Shown: positions 47,257 to 56,630 of the stretch, piece after piece
Layout of the letters: every line of letters starts with the position of its first letter
Position numbering within the stretch: position 1 is the first letter of the stretch
Source: Tepidibacter aestuarii
Lineage (GTDB): Bacteria > Bacillota > Clostridia > Peptostreptococcales > Peptostreptococcaceae
Direction of reading: 5' to 3'
DNA length: 64,000 nucleotides
Assembly (NCBI RefSeq): GCF_934924865.1
Contig: NZ_OW235315.1
Location: forward strand, 310,001-374,000
Made by a program: the position numbers and the translations under genes
Notes under the pieces: model-generated
What the model was told of the DNA's origin: nothing
The model's database searches: none
The model's input: the letters and a program-made list of their open reading frames with translations, nothing else

Positions 47257-47404
47257 GAGGGGAGCTAAATTAATTTGGCTGAGAGGAAGTTGCGTTATTT
47301 CGACCCTTATAACCTGAAATGGATAATGCCAGCGTAGGGAATGTATATTCGTAAAGTTTATTTGTATATAAAACCTTTATCCTATGTGGGTAAAGGTTTT
47401 TTTA
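47257..47404 (+). promoter_or_regulatory. TPP riboswitch with terminator
   Basis: Thi-box landmarks in order: GGGGAGC (47259 on), GGCTGAGAGG (47278-47287), GACCCTTATAACCTGA and GGATAATGCCAGCGTAGGGA. They form the aptamer to about 47345. Terminator: AACCTTTA pairs with TAAAGGTT and is followed by seven T (47371-47404). When thiamine diphosphate is high, transcription should stop before the transport genes. Confidence 0.95.
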
Positions 47405-47437
47405 TGTATGAAGGAAAGTATAAAAGGAGATGATTTT

Positions 47438-47731
47438 ATGTCAGTAGTTACAAATGTAAGTATTCAAGTTATACCTAAGGTACCAGATGAACAAACTTAT
47501 TATGTCGTTGATAAGGTTATTGAGTACATTGATTCATGTAATATAAAATACGAGGTTGGGCCTATGGAGACTACTATGGAAGGAGATTTGGACACTCTTT
47601 TAAATATTGTAAAAGAAGTTCAAGAGATATGCGTAAAAGAAGGAGCTAGTAGAGTTGCTTCTATTGTAAAAATAGACTATAAGCCAAAAGGTGTGACTAT
47701 GCATGAAAAGATTGGGAAATACAGAAAATAA
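47438..47731 (+). CDS. Thiamine-binding protein, MTH1187/YkoF type
   Basis: 97 residues from ATG 47438 (AAAGGAGA 7 bases upstream); the longer frame begins inside the riboswitch terminator. Small alpha/beta protein of the YqgV/MTH1187 family: NVSIQVIPKVPDEQTYYVVDKVIEYI, YEVGPMETTMEG and GASRVASIVKIDYKP. Family members bind thiamine or its pyrimidine part. First gene of the TPP-regulated unit; overlaps the permease gene by 29 bases. Confidence 0.88.
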   Translation: MSVVTNVSIQVIPKVPDEQTYYVVDKVIEYIDSCNIKYEVGPMETTMEGDLDTLLNIVKEVQEICVKEGASRVASIVKIDYKPKGVTMHEKIGKYRK

Positions 47732-48476
47732 ATTTATCCCAGCTATATTTTTTATAAGTATATTATTTATATGGCAGATTGTCGTAGACAAAGGAATAGT
47801 ACAAAGATATATATTGCCATCTCCAACAGATGTAATATCAGCTTTAATAGATATAATGCCAAGTATTAAGGTACATATAGTTACTACACTTTATGAAGCT
47901 TTTTTAGGATTTATAATAGCTATAGCATTTTCTTTAGTTTTAGCTATACTTATGGATAATTTTAAGATAATAAAAAAAGCTTTGTATCCTTTAGTTATAG
48001 TATCTCAAACTGTTCCTATAGTTGCTATAGCACCTCTTTTTGTAATATGGTTTGGCTTTGGCATTATGCCAAAGGTTATAGTGGTAGTTCTAGTTTGCTT
48101 TTTTCCAATAGTTATAAGCTTATTAGATGGGCTTGAATCTGTTGATGAGGATATTATAAATCTGTTAAAAACTATGGGAGCATCTAAAATGCAGATATTT
48201 AAGATAGCTAAATTTCCAGCTTCTATGACTAGCTTTTTTTCTGGAATTAAGGTAGCTGCAACCTACAGTATAATGGGTGCTGTTATTGGAGAATGGTTAG
48301 GAGGAAGCTATGGTTTAGGGGTATATATGCTAAGGGTTAAGCATTCGTATAATTTAGATAAGATGTTTGCAGTTATTCTTATAATTGTTGTACTTAGCAT
48401 AATTTTGTTTAAAGTAATAGATGTTGTTCAGGAGGCTTTAATGCCATGGCAAAAAAACAATAATAGGAGGAAATAA
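47703..48476 (+). CDS. thiX: ABC permease for thiamine pyrimidine precursor
   Basis: 257 residues, six hydrophobic segments, with the cytoplasmic EAA loop [29 protein letters not shown]. Binding-protein-dependent permease of the NMT1/THI5-associated group. ATG 47703 overlaps the preceding gene by 29 bases, so its translation is probably coupled. The binding protein starts one base after its stop codon. Confidence 0.88.
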   Translation: MKRLGNTENKFIPAIFFISILFIWQIVVDKGIVQRYILPSPTDVISALIDIMPSIKVHIVTTLYEAFLGFIIAIAFSLVLAILMDNFKIIKKALYPLVIVSQTVPIVAIAPLFVIWFGFGIMPKVIVVVLVCFFPIVISLLDGLESVDEDIINLLKTMGASKMQIFKIAKFPASMTSFFSGIKVAATYSIMGAVIGEWLGGSYGLGVYMLRVKHSYNLDKMFAVILIIVVLSIILFKVIDVVQEALMPWQKNNNRRK

Positions 48477-48477
48477 A

Positions 48478-49473
48478 ATGATTAAAAAATTAATATCAAT
48501 TATATGCATAATGACTTTAATTATAATCTCAGTAACAGGATGTGCAGATAAGAAAACTTCAGATAATGAACTTAAAAAAGTTACAGTAGTGCTTGATTGG
48601 GTTCCAAATACTAACCATACAGGACTTTACGTTGCAAAGGATAAAGGATACTTTAAAGAAGAAGGACTAGATGTTGAGATAATTCAACCATCTCAAGGTG
48701 GAGCAGCAGCACTAGTTGCAGCTGGACAAGCTGATTTTGGGATAAGTTATCAAGAAGAAGTAACTTATGCAAGAACTAGTAAAAATCCACTTCCAATAAA
48801 AGCAGTAGCTACAATAATACAACATAATACTTCTGGATTTGCATCACTTGTAGATAAAAATATAAAATCTCCAAAAGACTTTGAAGGAAAGAAATACGGT
48901 GGTTGGGGATCTTTAGTAGAACAAGAGATGATAAAGAGTTTGATGACAAAAGATGGTGGAGATTACAACAAGCTTGAAATGGTAGATATAGGATCGCAAG
49001 ATTTCTTTACAAGTGTTCAAAATAATGTGGACTTTACATGGATATACTATGGATGGGATGGAGTAGCAGCAAATGTGAAAAATATTCCTATAAACTTTAT
49101 ATCTATTAAAGACCTAGACGAAAATCTTGACTACTATACACCTGTTATAATATCAAATGAAGATACATTAAATAATGATGCAGATATGGTTAAAAAATTC
49201 TTAAAAGCTACAACTAAAGGATATGAATACTCAATAAATAACCCTGAAGATGCAGTTGAATCTTTATTAAAAGAAAGTCCTGAAATAGATAAGACTATAG
49301 CTGTTGAAAGTCAAAAATATTTAGCTAAAGAATATAAAGCAGATGCTAATAGATGGGGAGAAATGAAGGATAGTGTATGGGCTAATTACTCTAATTGGAT
49401 GTATGAAAAGAAATTAATAGAGAACGAATTAGATGTAAAAGAGGCTTTTACAAATGAATACTTACCAAAATAA
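48478..49473 (+). CDS. thiY: NMT1/THI5-like substrate-binding lipoprotein
   Basis: 331 residues. Lipobox VTGC puts the anchored Cys at residue 22. [27 protein letters not shown] is the diagnostic start of the ThiY family that captures formylaminopyrimidine or a related hydroxymethylpyrimidine precursor outside the cell. [21 protein letters not shown] and WIYYGWDG follow. RBS AGGAGGAA. TPP riboswitch control and the neighbours support a role in thiamine salvage. Confidence 0.92.
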   Translation: MIKKLISIICIMTLIIISVTGCADKKTSDNELKKVTVVLDWVPNTNHTGLYVAKDKGYFKEEGLDVEIIQPSQGGAAALVAAGQADFGISYQEEVTYARTSKNPLPIKAVATIIQHNTSGFASLVDKNIKSPKDFEGKKYGGWGSLVEQEMIKSLMTKDGGDYNKLEMVDIGSQDFFTSVQNNVDFTWIYYGWDGVAANVKNIPINFISIKDLDENLDYYTPVIISNEDTLNNDADMVKKFLKATTKGYEYSINNPEDAVESLLKESPEIDKTIAVESQKYLAKEYKADANRWGEMKDSVWANYSNWMYEKKLIENELDVKEAFTNEYLPK

Positions 49474-50182
49474 AATAGAATTAAAAAATATAAAAAAATA
49501 CTTTGACGATAAAATAATATTAAATGATATAAATATAAACCTAAAAGAAGGCGAATTTGTATCGTTATTAGGACCTAGTGGAAGTGGTAAAAGTACGATA
49601 TTTAATATAATATCTGGACTTATAAAGCCTAATGAAGGTGAAGTTTTAATAGATACTGATTCAAGAGTTAGCTATATGCCTCAAAAGGACTTGCTTCTTC
49701 CGTGGAAAAAAATAATAGACAACGTATCTATACCTCTTACAATAAGAGGATATAGCAAAAAAAATGCTAGAGATAAAGTAAAAGATTATTTTAAAGCATT
49801 CTCATTAGATGGATATGAATATAAATATCCATCTCAACTATCGGGAGGAATGAGACAAAGGGCAGCATTTATGAGAACCTATATAAACTCAAAGGATATA
49901 ATGCTGCTTGATGAACCATTTGGAGGATTAGATGCTATAACAAAATCCAATATGCATGAATGGCTGTTGAATGTATTAGAAAGGTTCAATACATCAGTAT
50001 TGTTTATAACTCACGATGTTGAAGAAGCAATACTCTTATCAGATAGAATATATATTCTATCTGATAAGCCTGCAAGTGTAAAAGAAGAGATAATTGTAGA
50101 TCTTGATAAAAAGAGGAGTAAAGATATAGTTACTTCTAAAAGATTTAATGAGATAAAAAAATACATTCTTGATATAATGTAG
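49454..50182 (+). CDS. thiZ: ABC transporter ATPase for thiamine precursor
   Basis: 242 residues. Walker [10 protein letters not shown] (about 36-44), Q-loop PQKDLLLPW, signature LSGGMRQR, Walker [12 protein letters not shown], switch ITHDVEEA. NitT/TauT/ThiZ type ATPase. Overlaps the binding-protein gene by 20 bases. Last gene of the TPP-controlled unit; terminator follows at once. Confidence 0.92.
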   Translation: MNTYQNKIELKNIKKYFDDKIILNDININLKEGEFVSLLGPSGSGKSTIFNIISGLIKPNEGEVLIDTDSRVSYMPQKDLLLPWKKIIDNVSIPLTIRGYSKKNARDKVKDYFKAFSLDGYEYKYPSQLSGGMRQRAAFMRTYINSKDIMLLDEPFGGLDAITKSNMHEWLLNVLERFNTSVLFITHDVEEAILLSDRIYILSDKPASVKEEIIVDLDKKRSKDIVTSKRFNEIKKYILDIM

Positions 50183-50189
50183 GGATTTA

Positions 50190-50237
50190 AAGGAGCATAA
50201 AAAACTTTTCAAAAAAGTTTTTTATGCTCCTTTTTTT
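50190..50237 (+). terminator. Rho-independent terminator
   Basis: AGGAGCATAAAAAACTTTT pairs with AAAAGTTTTTTATGCTCCT, followed by seven T. Ends the thiamine transport operon. Confidence 0.93.
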
Positions 50238-50280
50238 GATTTTAGAAGTGAATTTTTGGCAATACTACTCATATATCATA

Positions 50281-50294
50281 TACCCCCTAGGGTA
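50281..50294. promoter_or_regulatory. CsoR/CstR-type candidate operator
   Basis: TACCCCCTAGGGTA, flanked by AT-rich sequence. This is a classic CsoR-family G-tract palindrome. It lies about 190 bases before the symporter start, in a gap with no other gene, so its target is unclear. Confidence 0.5.
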
Positions 50295-50480
50295 TTAGCT
50301 TTCGGATAAAAATAAATAATTGTTTGTTATTAGATAAAGAAGTTATTCAAATATCTTTTTTTTGCTTATGCAAATTCTGAAAATTTAAAATATTTAAAAA
50401 AATAAGGAATATTTAATGTATGGTTGTAGTACAATTAAATATAAAACTTAATAATAAAAAAACAGATTGGAGGTAATTAT

Positions 50481-51896
50481 ATGAATCCTATAGTGTTAAT
50501 GACAATAAGTACAGCTATAGTATTAGCTGGAACAGGTTTACTCTCGTTTTTCATGGGGAAAAAGACAAAGTCTGGTGAAGACTGGGCTGTCGGAGGACGT
50601 TCTCTTCCAATGTATGTAATTGTAGGGACTCAATATGCTACTGCCATGGGAGGTGGTATGTTAGTTGCTCACGTTGGAATTGGATACAAAAGTGGATGGT
50701 CCGCACTGACATATGGACTTTTAGTATCAGCAACACTGGTTATACTTACTTTAATAGCTGAATGGCTTAGAAAAGAAAACTTTACTACAGTTCCAGAAAT
50801 ATTAGAAAGGTTATATGGAAAGAATAAGCTTCTTTTAGGAATGGCAACATTTATGACTGTAATAGTACCTTTTGGATGGATATGCACACAGTTAGTTGCA
50901 TTTGGTAAGCTATATTCATCTCTGACAGGTTTTTCAATGCCAGTATTAATTACTGTATTCGCAGTAATAAGCTTGGCATATGTCCTTCCAGCAGGTTTAA
51001 CATCAGTTGCTTGGACAGATTTTATATTTGGATGTTTGATGCTTTTAATGTCAGTAGTATCTGTTATATTCACTATAAAAATGGGTGGAGGTATTAGTAA
51101 TATAGCTGCTAATGTACCGGCAGAAATTTGGGAATTTCCAAAGGGCATGGGAGCGGTTGGTGGATTCACAGTATTGCTTTGGTCTTTATCTATTCTTCCA
51201 GGTGGTCTTACAAACCAAATGTATTATCAACGTATTTATGCTGTTGATAAAGTTAGTATGGTAAAAAAGAGTCTTTTAATAAGTGCAGTTGTTATTTTGA
51301 CAGCAGATATATGGTCATCATTTATGGGATTATCAATAAGAGCAATGAATCCAAATTTAGCGCCTGAAATGGCTGCAGGGTGGTTTTTAACTCAGGTTCC
51401 TAGCTGGTTTATGGCTATATATTCAGGTTTTCTTGTTGCTACAATAATGTCTACAACAGATAGTGCTGTTCAATCTATAGTTGTAAATCTTACAAGAGAT
51501 ATTTATAGCAAAATAATTAATCCGAATTGTGATGAGAAGAAAATGGTAACTCTTTCAAGAGTATTATCAGTAGTAGTTACGTTCACAGCTGTTGCATTAG
51601 CAATATATTATCCACATGCATTAAAATGGCTTGTAGCTACGTATGCTTTTTCAGCTGCAGGACTATTATGTCCTATATTTGTAGGTTATTTTTTTAGAAA
51701 TAAGGGATTCCTTACAGTTCAAGGGGCAATAGGAAGTATGTTCTGCGGAGCCATAGGATGTGTATATGGAAATATTATACACTCTCAAATACCGTATGCT
51801 GCATTTGGTATTGTTGGTTCTTTTTTAGGACTTATCATAATAAGTGCATTAACAAGAAAAAAAGGTCCTGAAGAGTCTATTATAGATGCTGAGTAA
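50481..51896 (+). CDS. Sodium:solute symporter family transporter
   Basis: 471 residues with 12 to 13 hydrophobic segments. SSS-family marks: GKKTKSGEDWAVGGRSLP near the N-terminus, GAGMLVAHVGIGYKSGW-type second helix, and VATIMSTTDSAVQSIVVNLTRDIY in the sodium-site helix. Imports a solute with sodium. RBS TTGGAGG. The opine-dehydrogenase-family gene follows after 400 bases. Substrate not deducible; an amino acid or organic acid is consistent with the neighbours. Confidence 0.9.
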   Translation: MNPIVLMTISTAIVLAGTGLLSFFMGKKTKSGEDWAVGGRSLPMYVIVGTQYATAMGGGMLVAHVGIGYKSGWSALTYGLLVSATLVILTLIAEWLRKENFTTVPEILERLYGKNKLLLGMATFMTVIVPFGWICTQLVAFGKLYSSLTGFSMPVLITVFAVISLAYVLPAGLTSVAWTDFIFGCLMLLMSVVSVIFTIKMGGGISNIAANVPAEIWEFPKGMGAVGGFTVLLWSLSILPGGLTNQMYYQRIYAVDKVSMVKKSLLISAVVILTADIWSSFMGLSIRAMNPNLAPEMAAGWFLTQVPSWFMAIYSGFLVATIMSTTDSAVQSIVVNLTRDIYSKIINPNCDEKKMVTLSRVLSVVVTFTAVALAIYYPHALKWLVATYAFSAAGLLCPIFVGYFFRNKGFLTVQGAIGSMFCGAIGCVYGNIIHSQIPYAAFGIVGSFLGLIIISALTRKKGPEESIIDAE

Positions 51897-51931
51897 AACT
51901 GACAATTAAATAAGACTTGTCAATTAAGATG

Positions 51932-52039
51932 TTCACTTATAATGTGGAAAATTGAATATGATCTATATAACTATTTATGATTATAAATGTAATACAACTG
52001 AACAATAAAACAATTGTATATTTTTTACTTATAAGTGAA
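51932..52039. repeat. Inverted-repeat element
   Basis: Outer arms TTCACTTATAA (51932) and TTATAAGTGAA (52029-52039), 11 of 11 complementary, enclose inner arms ATACAAC and ATTGTAT. About 108 bases, AT-rich. Architecture recalls the element at 14735. Confidence 0.5.
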
Positions 52040-52089
52040 TTATATGATTGATTAATTGTAGATAACATTGATGAAAGAACTACATTTCC

Positions 52090-52163
52090 AACTATTTTAA
52101 GCAACAGAGTCGTGAGACTTGTTGGCGACATGAGTCAGTGCGTAGCAACTAGACGAATTTTTT
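52090..52163 (+). repeat. Structured intergenic repeat, copy C
   Basis: First hairpin AGTC-GTGA-GACT (a GNRA-type tetraloop) closed by CAACA/TGTTG, linker GGCGACATGAGTC, second hairpin GTCAGTGC/GCAACTAGAC, then GAATTTTTTT. Nearly the same as copy B. It lies between the symporter and the opine-dehydrogenase-family gene. Confidence 0.65.
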
Positions 52164-52234
52164 TATTAGTAAATGTAGGACATTTATACATACATACAAT
52201 TATTTAATTAAATCATATTTATCCAAAAGCTAAA

Positions 52235-52266
52235 AATTCAGTTGGAGTAAAAACTCCATCTGAATT
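52235..52266 (+). promoter_or_regulatory. Hairpin before the opine dehydrogenase ribosome site
   Basis: AATTCAG-T-TGGAG pairs with CTCCA-T-CTGAATT, loop TAAAAA. No T-run follows; the ribosome site AGGGGGGAG is 16 bases downstream. Possible 5'-UTR control element. Confidence 0.4.
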
Positions 52267-52299
52267 AAGTTTCACTTTATATAGGGGGGAGTTTTTATA

Positions 52300-53400
52300 A
52301 TGAAAAATAATAATAAAAAACTTAATTGGGCTATTATAGGTGGAGGTAATGGAGGACAGTCAATGGCAGGACATATAGGAATTAAGGGTTTTCCAGTAAA
52401 ATTATATGATATAAATAAAGAGACAACTGAAGCTATAAATGATAAGGGTGGTATATATGTTGATGGAGCAGTTAAAGGCTTTGGAAAGGTTGATTTAGCA
52501 AGTACAGATATTTCTAAGGTACTTGAAGATTCAGATATAGTAGTTGTTGTACTTCCTTCTCTATATCATGCAAGTATAGCAAGAAAATGTGCACCACATC
52601 TAAAAAATGGTCAAATAATTCTTATTCATCCAGGATCAACTTTAGGTGCATTGGAATTTAAACATGTCCTAGAACAAGAAAAATGTAGTGCAGATGTAGT
52701 AGTAGCAGAAGCTCATACACTTTTATATGCTTGTAGAGCAACAGAACCCGGTCGTGCATATATTTTTGGTGTTAAAAATTCTGTAATGACAGCAGCGCTT
52801 CCAGCAACAGAGAATAAAAGGGTTATTGATAATTTAAATATAGTATTTCCTCAGTTTAAAGAAGTAAAAAATGTTATTAAAACAAGTCTTGAAAATACAA
52901 ATGCGATGATGCATCCAGGTCCATCTCTTCTTAATACATCTAAAATTGAATCACAGGAAGATTGGTTATACTATTATGATGGAATTACTCCATCAATTGG
53001 AGCATATGTAGAAAAAATGGATAAGGAAAGAGTTGAAATAGGAAAGGCGTTTGGAGTAAAAATAACACCTATAAAAGATCAATATAGGGAAATGTATGAT
53101 GCAAAAGGAGAAACTCTTACTGAACTAGTTAGAACAACTAAGGCGTACGATGGAATAAAGGGTCAAAAAACACTTAAAACTAGATATATACTTGAAGATA
53201 TTCCAAACTCATTATTGCCTATAGTTTCACTAGGAAAGATGACAGGTGTGAATGTAGATAAAATGGAAACGATAGTAAAGCTTGCGAAACATATGCTTGG
53301 AGATGATATTCAAGAGGGAAGAACCCTTGAAAATGTTGGAATACAAGATTTATCAGTTGATGAACTTATAGAGTATGTAGAAACAGGAATAAAAAAATAA
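52300..53400 (+). CDS. NAD/NADP octopine/nopaline dehydrogenase family enzyme
   Basis: 366 residues. Rossmann domain (GGGNGGQSMAGHIGIKGFPVKLYDI, residues about 13-37) and a helical opine-dehydrogenase C-domain from about 200. Catalytic-region residues seen: HPG in NAMMHPGPSLLN and YYDGITPSIGAYVEKMD. The family reductively joins an amino acid and a 2-keto acid (opine) or runs the reverse reaction in the cytosol. RBS AGGGGGGAG. Next to a symporter, a FadR-type regulator and an amino-acid permease. Confidence 0.87.
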   Translation: MKNNNKKLNWAIIGGGNGGQSMAGHIGIKGFPVKLYDINKETTEAINDKGGIYVDGAVKGFGKVDLASTDISKVLEDSDIVVVVLPSLYHASIARKCAPHLKNGQIILIHPGSTLGALEFKHVLEQEKCSADVVVAEAHTLLYACRATEPGRAYIFGVKNSVMTAALPATENKRVIDNLNIVFPQFKEVKNVIKTSLENTNAMMHPGPSLLNTSKIESQEDWLYYYDGITPSIGAYVEKMDKERVEIGKAFGVKITPIKDQYREMYDAKGETLTELVRTTKAYDGIKGQKTLKTRYILEDIPNSLLPIVSLGKMTGVNVDKMETIVKLAKHMLGDDIQEGRTLENVGIQDLSVDELIEYVETGIKK

Positions 53401-53437
53401 GAATAAAAATTAAATTAGTATATATATTATAAAGAGT

Positions 53438-53495
53438 ACTTATCCTTTAACCTGTATTTTTAAAATTAAACAAAAGGTAAAGGATAAGTTATTTT
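53438..53495 (+). terminator. Terminator after the opine dehydrogenase gene
   Basis: ACTTATCCTTTAACCT pairs with AGGTAAAGGATAAGT (one bulge) around a 21-base loop, followed by TATTTTT. Confidence 0.8.
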
Positions 53496-53638
53496 TGAGT
53501 GAGTAAATATGAATATTGATTTTGGAAAAAATTCCTAATATTCAAAAAAATATGTTATAATTTTAATGAGGCTAATGTATGACAATTGGACATGTAATTA
53601 AAATAGAAATAATATACTAAATAGGGGGAGGGAGTTAA

Positions 53639-54343
53639 ATGATAAAACCAGTCAGTAAAACAACTTTGTATGAAGAGGTTATAAAGGAAATAATACGAAT
53701 GATAAAGGAGGGTCAATGGCTTCCAGGAGATAAAATACCAGGTGAATTATCCTTATCTGAGTCATTTAATGTAAGTAGAAATATTATAAGGGAAGCATTA
53801 AAATCTTTGGAATTATCAGGGGTTGTAGAAGCTAAACCAGGGAGAGGAACATTTTTGACTTTAGATTCTCTAAAAAATATAGCTATGATGGACTTGTTGT
53901 GGTCACTTAAAAGTGATAGCTCAATTATTGAACTTATGGAAACACGGTTAATAATTGAGCCTCAATTAGCGTTTTTAGCAGCTGAGCGTGCCAATCAAGA
54001 TGATATAAAAATATTAGAAAATATATTGGAAAAAAGTATTAATGCTGTAGAAAATAAATCATATACTGTAAAAATGGGTCATGAATTTCATATGACACTT
54101 GCAGAAATCTCTAAAAATAAGACACTTAGTAAATTTTTACACTCTATAACCAATGAACTTAATGCACAAAGGTTTATGTATGTTAATGATTATGTTGACT
54201 ACAAGATACTTTCGAATGAAGTTATAGAGCATAAAAAGATATTTGAGTACATAAAAAATGGAGAAGGAAAAAAAGCACAGGATTGCATATATGCACATAT
54301 TAATAATAGAATACAATTAATAAAAGATGATTTTTCAAAATAA
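53639..54343 (+). CDS. GntR-family regulator, FadR/FCD type
   Basis: 234 residues. HTH at 1-75 (EEVIKEIIRMIKEGQWLPGDKIPGELSLSESFNVSRNIIREALKSLELSGVVEAKPGRGTFL) and an all-helical FCD effector domain from about 95, with metal-site His in GHEFHMTLAE and EHKKIFEYI and the Arg in LMETRLIIEPQ. Such regulators sense organic or amino acids. Probably controls the adjacent symporter, dehydrogenase or permease. RBS GGGGGAGGGAG. Confidence 0.9.
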   Translation: MIKPVSKTTLYEEVIKEIIRMIKEGQWLPGDKIPGELSLSESFNVSRNIIREALKSLELSGVVEAKPGRGTFLTLDSLKNIAMMDLLWSLKSDSSIIELMETRLIIEPQLAFLAAERANQDDIKILENILEKSINAVENKSYTVKMGHEFHMTLAEISKNKTLSKFLHSITNELNAQRFMYVNDYVDYKILSNEVIEHKKIFEYIKNGEGKKAQDCIYAHINNRIQLIKDDFSK

Positions 54344-54477
54344 TATGTTAAAAAGTTATGGGTAATTACATATAATTTTTATTATATGTAAGAAAATTAT
54401 AATATTCTTAAAGAATAAAAAATATTTTATGAATGTTACAATAGAATCTATGAAAATTTGATAATTCAGTAGTTAAG

Positions 54478-54507
54478 CACCTGTGAAAAATACCAGGTGT
54501 TTTTTTA
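54478..54507 (+). terminator. Terminator after the FadR-type gene
   Basis: CACCTG pairs with CAGGTG around GAAAAATAC-like loop, followed by seven T. Confidence 0.8.
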
Positions 54508-54854
54508 TGTTTAACAAAACTATTAGTTCATTAAATGCAAGTTTTGAATATTATATGCAATATAAATTGCAAATAATCAAAAAATGATAATTTAAAATAT
54601 AATTGGTTAAAATTCAGAAAAAGGTGAAAAATGAGGGGGTTTAGAAGGAATTCAAGCAGATTCTTAAGAAAAAATGCAATTTAGACAGCAATAAAGAGTG
54701 AAGTTATGCAAGCGAAGTTGCAAAAAATGATTGTAAAACAGTTAAAATAATGATAATCTTAAAAAGGAATATCAAGAGGATAGAAAAACGAATAAAGCAT
54801 ATAGTGCGTGAAAACGATTTCAAGAATTGAATTAGACAGGAGGAAATTTATATT
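54508..54854. other. Long leader before the amino-acid permease
   Basis: About 350 bases without a credible gene. From 54600 it is purine-rich. A cre-like box lies at 54809. A 17-codon frame at 54631 has only weak support. I see no known riboswitch here. Confidence 0.4.
54809..54822 (+). promoter_or_regulatory. Candidate cre (CcpA) site
   Basis: TGAAAACGATTTCA matches the cre consensus TGNAANCGNTNNCA exactly. It lies 33 bases before the permease start, where CcpA binding would block transcription. Inferred from consensus only. Confidence 0.5.
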
Positions 54855-56327
54855 ATGAGTGATAATCAATCTAAAAACATGACGTGGCGCAATCTCGCTT
54901 TGATGTGTTTCGCTATTGTATGGGGATTTGGTAATGTTGTTAACAACTTTGCTAATCAAGGATTACAAGTAATTGTATCATGGATATTAATTATTGGAAT
55001 GTATTTTATCCCATATGCATTAATGGTAGGAGAGTTAGGATCTACTTTTAGAGAGGGAAAAGGTGGAGTAAGCTCATGGATAGGAACTACAATGGGTCGC
55101 AGATTAGCTTATTTAGCAGGATGGACTTATTGGGTTGTGCATGTACCTTATTTAGCACAGAAACCTCAGAGTGTAATGATAGCACTTAGTTGGGCTGTAT
55201 TCCAAGATGGAAGTATAGTTAAAAGCATTGATCCGTTGATTTTACAAACAATTTCATTACTTGTATTTATATGTTTCGTATGGATTGCATCAAGAGGTAT
55301 TACTTCATTAAAGAGAATAGGAACTATAGCAGGTTCATCAGTATTTGTAATGTCGCTACTATACATATTATTAATGATTACGGCACCTGCAATTACAGGT
55401 ATTAAGCCTGCAACAACAGATATGAGTTTTAAAACATTTATTCCAACCTTTGACTTTGCATACTTTACTACAATATCTATGCTAGTATTTGCAGTAGGTG
55501 GATCAGAAAAAATAGCTCCTTACATTAATAATATGAAAAATCCATCTAAGGGATTCCCAAAGGGAATGATTGCATTAGCGGTAATGGTAGCAATATCAGC
55601 ATTATTAGGTTCATATGCAATGGGAATGATGTTTGATGCAAATAATCTTGCTTCAGATTTAAAGATGAATGGACAATATTATGCATTTAAAAAATTAGGT
55701 GAGTATTATGGTTTAGGAAATATATTCTTAATTTTATATGCTTTATCTAATACAACAGCTCAAATATCTGCATTAATGATATCAATCGATGCTCCACTAA
55801 AAGTATTATTAGCAGATGCTGATTCAAAATATATTCCTAAGGCATTAACTAAAACTAATAAATATGGAGCTCCAATTAATGGATACAAAATGGTTACTGT
55901 TTTAGTTGGTATTTTAATAATCATACCTGCATTAGGTATAGGTGATATGAATTCACTGTATAACTGGTTATTAGACTTAAATTCAGTTGTTATGCCAATG
56001 AGATATTTATGGGTATTCTTAGCATATATGGCTTTAAGAAAAGCTGCTGCTGGAAAATATTCTTCAGAATATAAATTTGTAAAGAATTCTAAGTTAGGAT
56101 TTGGAATTGGTTTATGGTGTTTTGCATTTACTGCATTTGTATGTATTATGGGTATGTTCCCAAAAGGTGTAGAAACATATACATCTCAGTGGTACTTCCA
56201 AATTACTCTTAACGTGTTAACTCCATTTATTCTTATAGGATTAGGATTAATCTTACCTATAATAGCAAAGAGAACAAACAGCACAGATGATTTAAATAGT
56301 TCAGAAAGTGAAGATGTTATAGCATAA
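54855..56327 (+). CDS. APC-family amino-acid permease (YjeM/GadC-like)
   Basis: 490 residues with about 12 hydrophobic segments. N-terminal MTWRNLALMCFAIVWGFGNVVNNFANQG, a long acidic-polar region after helix 7 and ENTSSESED-type hydrophilic C-tail. Closest in appearance to YjeM and glutamate/GABA-type antiporters. RBS AGGAGG. It is read in the same direction as the regulator and has a cre-like box 33 bases upstream. Substrate unproven. Confidence 0.87.
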   Translation: MSDNQSKNMTWRNLALMCFAIVWGFGNVVNNFANQGLQVIVSWILIIGMYFIPYALMVGELGSTFREGKGGVSSWIGTTMGRRLAYLAGWTYWVVHVPYLAQKPQSVMIALSWAVFQDGSIVKSIDPLILQTISLLVFICFVWIASRGITSLKRIGTIAGSSVFVMSLLYILLMITAPAITGIKPATTDMSFKTFIPTFDFAYFTTISMLVFAVGGSEKIAPYINNMKNPSKGFPKGMIALAVMVAISALLGSYAMGMMFDANNLASDLKMNGQYYAFKKLGEYYGLGNIFLILYALSNTTAQISALMISIDAPLKVLLADADSKYIPKALTKTNKYGAPINGYKMVTVLVGILIIIPALGIGDMNSLYNWLLDLNSVVMPMRYLWVFLAYMALRKAAAGKYSSEYKFVKNSKLGFGIGLWCFAFTAFVCIMGMFPKGVETYTSQWYFQITLNVLTPFILIGLGLILPIIAKRTNSTDDLNSSESEDVIA

Positions 56328-56331
56328 AATT

Positions 56332-56368
56332 AAAATAGCTAAAGCTTTAGAGCTTTAGCTATTTTTTT
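56332..56368 (+). terminator. Rho-independent terminator
   Basis: AAAATAGCTAAAGCT pairs with AGCTTTAGCTATTTT around TTAG, followed by T. Ends the amino-acid permease gene. Confidence 0.9.
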
Positions 56369-56438
56369 CTTTATAGGAAAATAATAACTAAAATTTGAAT
56401 GAAAATTTAAAAAATATTATAAATTTAAAGGAAAACGC

Positions 56439-56467
56439 TTGACGAATCTATAAATTTATAATATTCT
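56439..56467 (+). promoter_or_regulatory. Promoter of the alpha-glucosidase gene
   Basis: TTGACG (56439-56444), 17 bases, TATTCT (56462-56467). A TATAAT overlaps in the spacer. Two LacI-type operators follow at 56527 and 56591. Confidence 0.5.
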
Positions 56468-56526
56468 TATAATAAGAAAATTAGTTACAAATAAGTATAA
56501 AATTCGATATATTTTTTACACATTTA

Positions 56527-56540
56527 TGCAACCGTTTGCA
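56527..56540 (+). promoter_or_regulatory. LacI-type operator 1
   Basis: TGCAACCGTTTGCA, one of four copies of the core TGCAANCGWTTGCA in this region. Lies downstream of the promoter of the GH13 gene. Confidence 0.8.
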
Positions 56541-56590
56541 CAAAGAGTTAATAATAAACTTAGTAAGCAAATATATTTTTTTAATGTTTA

Positions 56591-56604
56591 TGCAATCGTT
56601 TGCA
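56591..56604 (+). promoter_or_regulatory. LacI-type operator 2
   Basis: TGCAATCGTTTGCA, 27 bases before the GH13 start codon and 64 bases (about six helical turns) from operator 1. That spacing would suit looping by a tetramer or joint binding. Confidence 0.8.
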
Positions 56605-56630
56605 TAAAATTATATTGAGGGGGGTTCTAC

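Noticed and set aside
30141..52163. c-di-GMP riboswitches as explanation for the three structured repeats
   Set aside because: Neither class I nor class II consensus elements (such as the ACGCAAAG core) are found in the copies.
54631..54684. 17-codon open frame before the amino-acid permease
   Set aside because: Weak ribosome site and no similarity to a known leader; too short to support.
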